Source: Avena insularis (taxonomy: Eukaryota > Streptophyta > Magnoliopsida > Poales > Poaceae). Taken from it: a stretch of DNA of 64,000 nucleotides. A program made the position numbers and the translations under genes. Positions 58,001 to 64,000 of this stretch are shown piece after piece. Each line of letters begins with the position of its first letter. Within the stretch, counting starts at the first letter, position 1. The notes beneath the pieces were generated by a model. That model ran no database searches. It worked only from the letters and a program-made list of their open reading frames with translations, and was not told where the DNA came from. Location: assembly GCA_023614405.1 (NCBI GenBank), contig CM042697.1, positions 304,514,323 to 304,578,322 on the forward strand, given 5' to 3'.

Positions 58001-60290
58001 TCCATTTTTGGGGACAAGTACAGGATTGGCCACCCATTGGGTGTGAAGGACTTCTCGAATAAATCTAGCCTTAAGTAACCTAGCTATCTCTTTGCCAATG
58101 GCGCGTCTCTTCTCATCTCCAAAGCGTCGTAGAGGTTGTTTCACTAGTTTACAAAGCATGGCATGGGCATGAACGTGTGGAATATGTCGCGGCCGAATAT
58201 GACGTGGTACACGCTCTTGAAGGGGACCACCTCGAAGGTCATGCGCTCTTGGCGGTAATTATTCACATCGCCAAAGGAAACCTGAAGTGTAATGCACCCA
58301 AGGGACCGAGCCTCCTGACCAGGAACTACGCCGTGCAAGATGGTGTTGGTCCGCCTTAGGTTTGCCTCCGTCAAGTTCATCTTCTGCAGTGTATCCAGGT
58401 ACATGATGTTGATGCTGCTTCCCCTGTCCACCATACATTTGGTGAACTCCACGACGTCAATCAAGGGGTTGATGACCATGGCGTACTGGTTCTCCGTGGG
58501 CACAAGGTCTGGGTGGTCCGTCCTGTCCCAAGTTATTGGAACCTCCGACCAGCGCATGTACTGGGGAACTTGGGGGAGAGTGGTCATCAGGATCCTCAGA
58601 GAGGTTTTCTGTTGTCGGACAGTGGGGGTGCCAAGGAAAGTGTGGTAGACTAGAGCCTTCTTTGCGAAGGGGTTCTTTACCTTGTCGTCGCTCTTGGCGC
58701 CGTGTTTGGGGTCAACGTCTTCGTCCATGTCACTTGAATCGTTGGACTCCTCCTTCTTCTTCCCCTTGCCCTTGCCTCGCGGTCTGTTCTTCCGACTTCG
58801 CTTGTAGCCGGACTCTGGGTCTTCCTTGAGGTCGTTGACGAACTTGCAGTGTCGATTGGTGTGGGTGGCCTTGCTGTTGGCATCGAGGTGTACGAGGCAC
58901 GGCATATCGTTGTACTCCTCGTAGGTTTGGGGAACGCGGAGCGGCGCCGAGGTGGTTTCACTTCCTCGTTGCTGCCCACGACCAGCTCCCCTTCCTCGTC
59001 CATGTTGTCCGCCTTCTCCTCGTCCCGCAAAAGTCATAGCGACCATGTCGGTAGATTGCTTTTATTCTGGAGCGGTTTTCCGCTTTGTACTGTTGTTCCT
59101 CCGAGCTTGGGTTGGAACGGCTGTTGCCGGCAAGGAGCCACGAGCATCGTCGTCGGCCGCTGTGAACTCACTAGCCAACTGAATCATCTGGTTCAAGTCA
59201 AGCTGGTGATTGTCCTGCAAGCGCTTCAGCTTATGTCGGAGCAGCGTGCGCTTTCCAACCCATCGATGAAGGCGGCCATGGCGGTCTGAGCGTGCACTCC
59301 TGTGCAGGAATTCTTCATATCCAGCCAGCGGGAGTGGTAGGCGCGAGATGTCTCGTCTTTTTCTTGCACGCACCGCTGTAGATCGCCCACAGTGCAGGGA
59401 CGCTTGTATGTACCCTCAAAGTTCTTGGTGAACGCTTCTTGCATGTCTCGCTAGTTGTAGATAGATTTCTCCGGCAAGTCATCAATCCATTGACGGGCCG
59501 TGCCCGCCAACATTAACGGGAGGTACTTGACGGCGACGTTGGGGTTGCCTCCGGCAATCTCCACCGCGTTGTCGTAGTCCTGCAACCATGTGGCTGGCTT
59601 GGCGGTGCCGTCATAGGGCTTGATGGTCTTGTCAATCCGGAAACCTTTGGGGTAAGTTGCGGACCGTATTGCAGGTCCAAAGCAACATGGTCCCAGGTAT
59701 GGTCCTTCCCGGGCCTCGTGGATCTTATTGATCCGCGAACGTGCATAGTACGGCTCCGGGTTCTTTTTCTTTTTGTCAACAGGGGATGGGCTGCGTGAAC
59801 GATGCGGGCCTCCTCCGCCATGGTGACTGCTTGGTGGTGAGGGAGGCAGAGGTGGCGATGGGTTAGCCTTCTTGCTGTTACCCTCCTGCGATGCCTCACG
59901 CCTGTCACGGTTGCTTGTCGGACATGGAGGGTCATGGCGTGACCTGCTCTTGTGTCCTTGGTTGCTCTCTTCGTCATGACAGGTCTGCTCCGCGTTGTTG
60001 TGGATGACGATGTTGCACTGCTTTGGTGGGGGCATATCCGCAGGATGGTGAGTCTTGTAGTCTTCGCGATGTCGGGGGGATCGGGGCGGTGGCGATGGGC
60101 GACGAGGCCGGGCCTTTTCTCCGTGGTTGGAGGATATGGGGATAGAATCCTTCCTGTTGCGCGCATCCCTCCGTCTTTGTTCTGATGAGCCCGTCTGGGA
60201 TCCGACATGTCTGGGATCCGACATCAAGAGGAGATCTGTCCCTTGGCGGCTTGTACTAGCTAGATTGGCAGAGCGCTGGGTCAGACTCAA
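55045..60290 (-). pseudogene. Tat-2 gag-pol, decayed
   Basis: Minus strand. Gag (60290-59226) has YDGTAKPATWLQDYDNAVEI, YLPLMLAGTARQWIDDLP and FEGTYKRPCTVGDLQRCVQ, broken by a TAG near 59451 (Trp in related proteins). A linker and protease follow (59046-58144, CMVDRGSSINIMYLDTLQ, with Arg where DGGS is usual). About 150 residues between protease and RT, present in Tat-1, are missing near 58150. RT (CVDYTGLKKGCPKDMFALPR; YVDD near 57680) has a frameshift at about 57850. RNase H (57270-56900) and a second RNase H (MHFDGSKLLNGSGAGV, about 56830-56470) follow, then the integrase finger (GHHAAPGSLVEKA...CMGCQYY), a TAG at 55943-55941 where Trp is expected, and the core with Asp kept (EVDKFTKW, ITDNGSN, NGQVERANG). 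The end (WEGPFIISKA, WNIAQLRPFYT) closes at 55045. Confidence 0.88.
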
Positions 60291-60542
60291 GCCTCTGAGA
60301 GGTGGCCTTTTCCTACTGCTTCACCGCCTTGGCCACTAGGTCATAGACTTGTTCCACTGCCTCACCTGCTCCAGAAGGGTCTTGGCGACGGCGAGGTTAA
60401 GGAGTGGGGTGGGCATCACCCGCTTGCCTTTACTGTCAATGTATGGCTTGGCCTGTGCCGGCTTCGAGGGAGCCCATCCTAGGTTGCGCCGTACACTAGG
60501 ATCGTTGATGACCCGAGCCAGAGCTTTCTTAGCCTTCTGCTG

Positions 60543-61628
60543 CTATAGCACAGTCTTGTACTCGGCCTCCATTTCTCTAGCTTTCTCTATGGACTTCTGT
60601 GTGTTGACCAGATCTCGATCTAGTTTGGCGCCTTGCTCCGTGATGGCCTGCGCTTCCTCCAGCAGCTGCTGGCGCTTCTCGTCAAGCTGGGTCACGTTCC
60701 GGATATGAGCAACGGTTAGTGGCTCGACGAGGAGATTGCCATACATCACTCCATCAGCTGGAGTAACTTGGGCTGCTGCAGACGTAGATGCTGGAGGCGG
60801 CAAGTTTGCGTTGTTCTTGTTGCTCGGGCCGGTGCCGAGTTCCTGCGTCTGCTGAACTGGGTTAGGTGGAGGAGGCATGACTTTTGCGCGGTCATCGTCA
60901 GCCGCAACAAGTGGCCCCTTCCCCTTTTCCAGTGCTGTAGGCGGAGCTCATCCGGGTTGATCTTCATCCATCGCCGTCCCAATGGTGACGAACATCCCTC
61001 AGGACGTGATGGTGTTGTTGGCTTGCTCGTCGCGCGAGTACTCCTCCTCCATCTCCTGCATAGCGGAGTTTAGCTCTTCTGGACTGAAGTCTGTCTCCTT
61101 TGAATCTGCACTGAAATCAGCATAAAGCGCGTCAATGACAGAGTCGGAGGGTCCCAGGACTTCCTCGATGACGGGCGGTGGAAGTGCGACGGCCTCGACG
61201 ATGACTGGAGGTGGTGGTGCTGCTGCGACGATGGCGGCGAGAGGCGGTGGCGGCGGCTGCTGAATCGGAGGTTCTCCGTCTCTAAGCGCAAGCTCCATCT
61301 GGGCTGATGCGTCAGCTTCCGCATAGCTGTTGACGGTGCACACCATCTCCTCGAGGGTAAGGCGTCCTGTTGCCTGCTATCATCTTAAAGAATGTCGGAG
61401 AAGCGTGCCATGGTCCAGTCCTTCCACGAAGTGATACAAAGCGGTATCATCGGGGTAGTGGGCTAGATCGGCTTGTATACGGAGCCACTTGGCCAGGTAA
61501 TCGCGGGGGTTTTCGACTTCTCTCTGAACGCAGCGCGCCAGATCGAAGATGGTAACCACGCCGACGAACTTGGATCTCTGTTGTCCAGACGCACGGGCGA
61601 AGCTGGCGGATTTGCAGTGATCTTCCAC
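60543..61628 (-). pseudogene. Tat-2 5' gag region, including a second gag-like patch
   Basis: Three minus-strand frames lie between the leader and the main gag. 61628-61380 reads CVQREVENPRDYLAKWLRIQ and FVEGLDHGTLLRHSL, which resembles the end of a retrotransposon gag domain. 61346-60999 is Pro/Ala-rich with an acidic end (SPEELNSAMQEMEEEYSRDE). 60878-60543 is a helical stretch (AHIRNVTQLDEKRQQLLEEA, DRDLVNTQKSIEKAREMEAEY). They are separated by stops. The gag-like patch upstream of the main gag suggests duplication or capture of a gag fragment. Confidence 0.5.
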
Positions 61629-61670
61629 CTTTATATCCTACACAGCGGCGGTTTGGGTGTGCCTTGAATT

Positions 61671-61860
61671 TTTCCGATCTTTGTCGGCAAACTCCGAGGA
61701 GAGATCCGACATTGATCCTTCCGCGAATGTATCCTGCCCGTAGGCGGTCCGTGCGGGCCTTGGTGCTTTCCGATCTTTGCCGGCAAATTCCGAAGAGAGA
61801 TCCGGCATTGATCCTTCCGCGAACGTATCCAGCCCGTAGGCGGTCCGTGCGGGTCTTGAT
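61671..61860. repeat. 96-bp tandem duplication in the Tat-2 leader
   Basis: Two copies (61671-61766 and 61767-61858) share TTTCCGATCTTTG, GAGAGATCCG, CATTGATCCTTCCGCGAA and CGTAGGCGGTCCGTGCGGG-like phrases, with about 10% differences. Confidence 0.85.
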
Positions 61861-62097
61861 ACTCCTCCGACTCCTAGGGAACTAGTGCCCGAGTCGGTTT
61901 TGCCGATGAAGAGGTGGATGTCTCCGATAGGATCGATCGAACACCACGTAGGGTTCGTCTTCGCCGGGATCCAGAACTCGTCAGGAGGGACGATCGAAAC
62001 GTTGCCGGAGAAGAGAACGCGACCGATGGCTACGGTTTTGCCGATTCCCGCGAAGATCTTGGTCCTCGCCCGCTGAAGAGCCTAAAGCGCCTCTTGC

Positions 62098-62114
62098 CCC
62101 ACGGTGGGTGCCAA
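62098..62114 (-). other. Tat-2 primer-binding site
   Basis: On the minus strand, TTGGCACCCACCGTGGG follows the 5' LTR after one base. TGGCACC is a plausible tRNA 3'-end complement; the tRNA was not identified. Confidence 0.6.
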
Positions 62115-62115
62115 C

Positions 62116-62649
62116 CGTCGTGGTATTGCTGACGAGTACGCCATGGAGGGGTCCTCACAGTGCGTGTTTAGAGACGTGGGGTAAGGTGGACGGTTGACGA
62201 GTGCAGGTAACACGCTTACCAGTTCAGATCCCACAACGGTGGCGGAATCCTACTCCTGCTATAAATCACTATAAGGGCAATACGCCGAGTTACAGAGATA
62301 GGTTTGCTGTGCAAAGTTGTATGAATTGATACTAGGTTGTGCCCTAAAGGCTCCCATAGGCCCGACTTATATAGTCGCCAGGTCCTAGGGTTACAGGGAA
62401 AAGTCCTAGCCGGACAGGTTACAGAGTCCTACACCGTCTATTACTAGTCTTGTGTATCTTGCACTCCAAGGCTCCGGGTACGTTGGTGACTCCACCGTAG
62501 CCTTCCTTTATCCGGCATGGGCCTTCCTTCTAGATCCATCTAAATGGACCGCCCAGCAGGCCATAGGCCATGCTACCGACTATGGGCCACCCGGGTTATC
62601 CGGATAAGTGACATGCTATGAGGATACCCACATAGCATATCCCCCAACA
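62116..62649 (-). repeat. Tat-2 5' LTR
   Basis: 534 bp. On the minus strand it starts TGTTGGGGGATATGC and ends ACCACGACG, so the terminal CA is mutated to CG. TATA motif at about 62365-62372. Confidence 0.92.
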
Positions 62650-62654
62650 GTTAG

Positions 62655-63050
62655 GGCGGTCCAGAACGTCGCCAACGTCGTCGTCCGCATGAGCCCGACG
62701 CTGTCCGGAACTCCGACGAGCTCCCAGGGCCGCAGCAGTTCGCCCCTGTCCAAGCCGAAGCCACCTTGAGCATCCTCGCATCCTTGCGACGCTGGTAAGC
62801 ATCGCCATCGCCCCTAGCCCCCTCTGTAATCGCCGGAGCACCGTTGCAAGTAGCGCCGCCGCCAGCACCCATTTGCGCCGCCCATCCATGGTCGTTTGAT
62901 CGGACACCGTTGGATCTAGATCTAGCACGTAGGATTAAATCACTTATCGAAGGGGTACGAATAGATCTGGCCCATGCTATTTCATTATATCGTGCGGCTC
63001 TCTTTGATCGATCCAGCCGAACCGGTATGGGCCAATCAGATTGCGCCGCG
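62655..63050 (+). other. Host-like gene fragment with introns (right part)
   Basis: Continuation of 49352-49812 after Tat-2. An exon-like GC-rich stretch 62655-62794 (GGCGGTCCAGAACG...CGACGCTG) ends at GTAAGC, a good donor. DNA with TTGGATCTAGATCTAG and TATTTCATTATATCG phrases runs up to the LTR at 63051. There is no purine tract before that LTR. No protein family is recognised. Confidence 0.5.
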
Positions 63051-64000
63051 TGTCAGGATTTCTGTTTTAAAATTTAGATTTGAATCTATTAGATGAATAA
63101 ACTTGTAAATTCAATAACTTTTGCTCTGTTTATCCAAAAAATACAAATAAGATATCAATGGAATCACAAAAATAAATCCTACACATCTGTAGGCTTAGTT
63201 TTGTATTTTTCTTTAGTTAAAATAGAATTTTATGCAGAGACATTTGTAGGCCTATTTTGTGTAAAAAAAATATTTGGAAAATGTTTTAAAAGCCAAATTA
63301 AGTTTATTTGATGTATAAATGTTTAGTTTATTGATCAGTACTGTTTTAATTGTCTTGTTTGGTTTAGAAAAATCATCACATGGCATTTGCATGCATTCAT
63401 ATATTTTTGCTTCATTATTTGAAATATGAATTTGGTGCTAGCATTTTATGTGTAGATTTTGGTGCTAGTGATGATTGTGACTATGAGTATTGTTGTTACT
63501 CCCCCAACTACCAAGGCAAGTGGTGCTTCATATTTTTGTCCTAATATTTTTACTATGCATTAGTGATATTTTGTATAGGGATTGCATGATAATTTTTGCT
63601 AAGTATCTATATGCTATGCTTGGGAAATCCTAGTAGTAATAGAATTGTTAGAATTTTCTCTAAGTTATGATACTTGCTATTGCCATGCTTAGCCTAGATA
63701 GTAGCAACCAAGGGTGGATTATATATATGCTATGGAAAAATATTGCTAAGTCTTTGACTTGTGTTTTTGCTTAATAAAACAACTAAGTTAATGAAACACC
63801 TGGGTGGAATGGTTGTTTGTGTTATGTTGAGTGGCTACACAAGGCCCATATCTATGGTCTATCTTGTGTATCAAACTTGTGGAAAGCCACCCAGTAACAA
63901 AGGGATTTGAGATGCCATATGTTTAGAAGCTTCTAGTGCTACCACATGGCATATGGGCTCTGCCTTGATCATATAGGTTGCAATAACTTAGCCATTTGGA
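63051..64000 (+). repeat. Second Gypsy-3 LTR copy, cut by the window end
   Basis: Starts TGTCAGGATTTCTG and follows the 5' LTR base for base, with about 11 differences in the first 280 bp. It is preceded by GCCGCG, the same six bases that precede the 5' LTR. Confidence 0.85.

Larger units (their letters stand above)
49813..62649 (-). mobile_element. Tat-lineage Gypsy LTR retrotransposon (Tat-2), complete ends, defective
   Basis: LTRs are 49813-50348 and 62116-62649, with GTTAG at 49808-49812 and 62650-62654. pol reads on the minus strand, so the right LTR is the 5' LTR. Gag, protease, RT, two RNase H domains and integrase are present, and an antisense gene (plus strand) lies between pol and the 3' LTR, the same plan as Tat-1. 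The LTRs differ by roughly 5% plus small indels, so this insertion looks older than Tat-1. Confidence 0.92.
43189..64000 (+). mobile_element. Gypsy-3 retrotransposon with long LTRs and accessory ORFs; interrupted and incomplete
   Basis: The 5' LTR (43189-44873) is followed by a primer-binding site, two accessory ORFs and gag-pol up to 49351. There the frame breaks inside RNase H and unrelated intron-bearing DNA begins. A second LTR copy in the same orientation starts at 63051 and runs off the window. Integrase and a polypurine tract are absent. The second LTR may be this element's own 3' LTR after internal replacement, or part of another copy. Tat-2 (49813-62649) is nested inside. Confidence 0.7.

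Overview
The window is a piece of a large, repeat-packed plant genome, most likely a cool-season grass (Pooideae; Triticeae or oat type). The signs are nested LTR retrotransposons with TG...CA ends and 5-bp target duplications, a CACTA DNA transposon with a 3-bp duplication, a BARE/Angela-type Copia LTR, GC-rich grass-style 5' exons and GT-AG introns. No bacterial-type gene organisation, CRISPR array, rRNA or tRNA gene was seen. Almost all sequence is mobile-element derived; element gene sets are broken, but several host-like genes carried inside the CACTA element still read as intact or nearly so.

Layout. 1-3716: flanking DNA with a broken B3-domain pseudogene (minus strand) and weak exon remnants. 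3717-38642: one CACTA element of about 34.9 kb, with matching terminal inverted repeats and the duplication GCT on both sides. Left to right it holds subterminal repeats, a truncated Copia element, a 10-copy satellite of about 325 bp, a broken DEDD exonuclease-like gene (minus), an intact three-exon gene with an XS-zinc-finger-like end (plus), a B3-domain gene whose presumed 5' leader is split by a 12.4-kb Tat-lineage Gypsy element (Tat-1, 16628-29078), a second B3-type gene, a decayed TNP2 transposase gene, and 3' subterminal repeats. 38646-43005: flanking DNA with a solo LTR (40024-41596) and a minisatellite rich in CCCTAAA-like blocks. 43006-43188: left end of a second CACTA. 43189 to the window end: a third Gypsy element (Gypsy-3) with 1.7-kb LTRs, two accessory ORFs before gag-pol, and a pol gene broken inside RNase H and followed by intron-bearing host-like DNA. 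Another Tat-lineage element (Tat-2, 49813-62649, pol on the minus strand) sits inside that host-like DNA.

How the parts relate. Both Tat elements carry pol with two RNase H domains and, between pol and the 3' LTR, a multi-exon gene running antisense to pol; the two antisense genes are recognisably the same family. In Gypsy-3 each of three successive ATGs (ORF-A, ORF-B, gag) directly follows a splice-acceptor-like AG, which suggests expression by alternative splicing. Target duplications give the nesting order: Tat-1 entered the CACTA cargo and Tat-2 entered the host-like segment joined to Gypsy-3. Hand comparison of LTR pairs gives roughly 2.5-3% divergence for Tat-1, 5% for Tat-2 and 4% for the visible part of Gypsy-3.

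Limits. Family names come from motif recognition, not searches. Exon boundaries were read by eye. Divergence figures are approximate hand counts.
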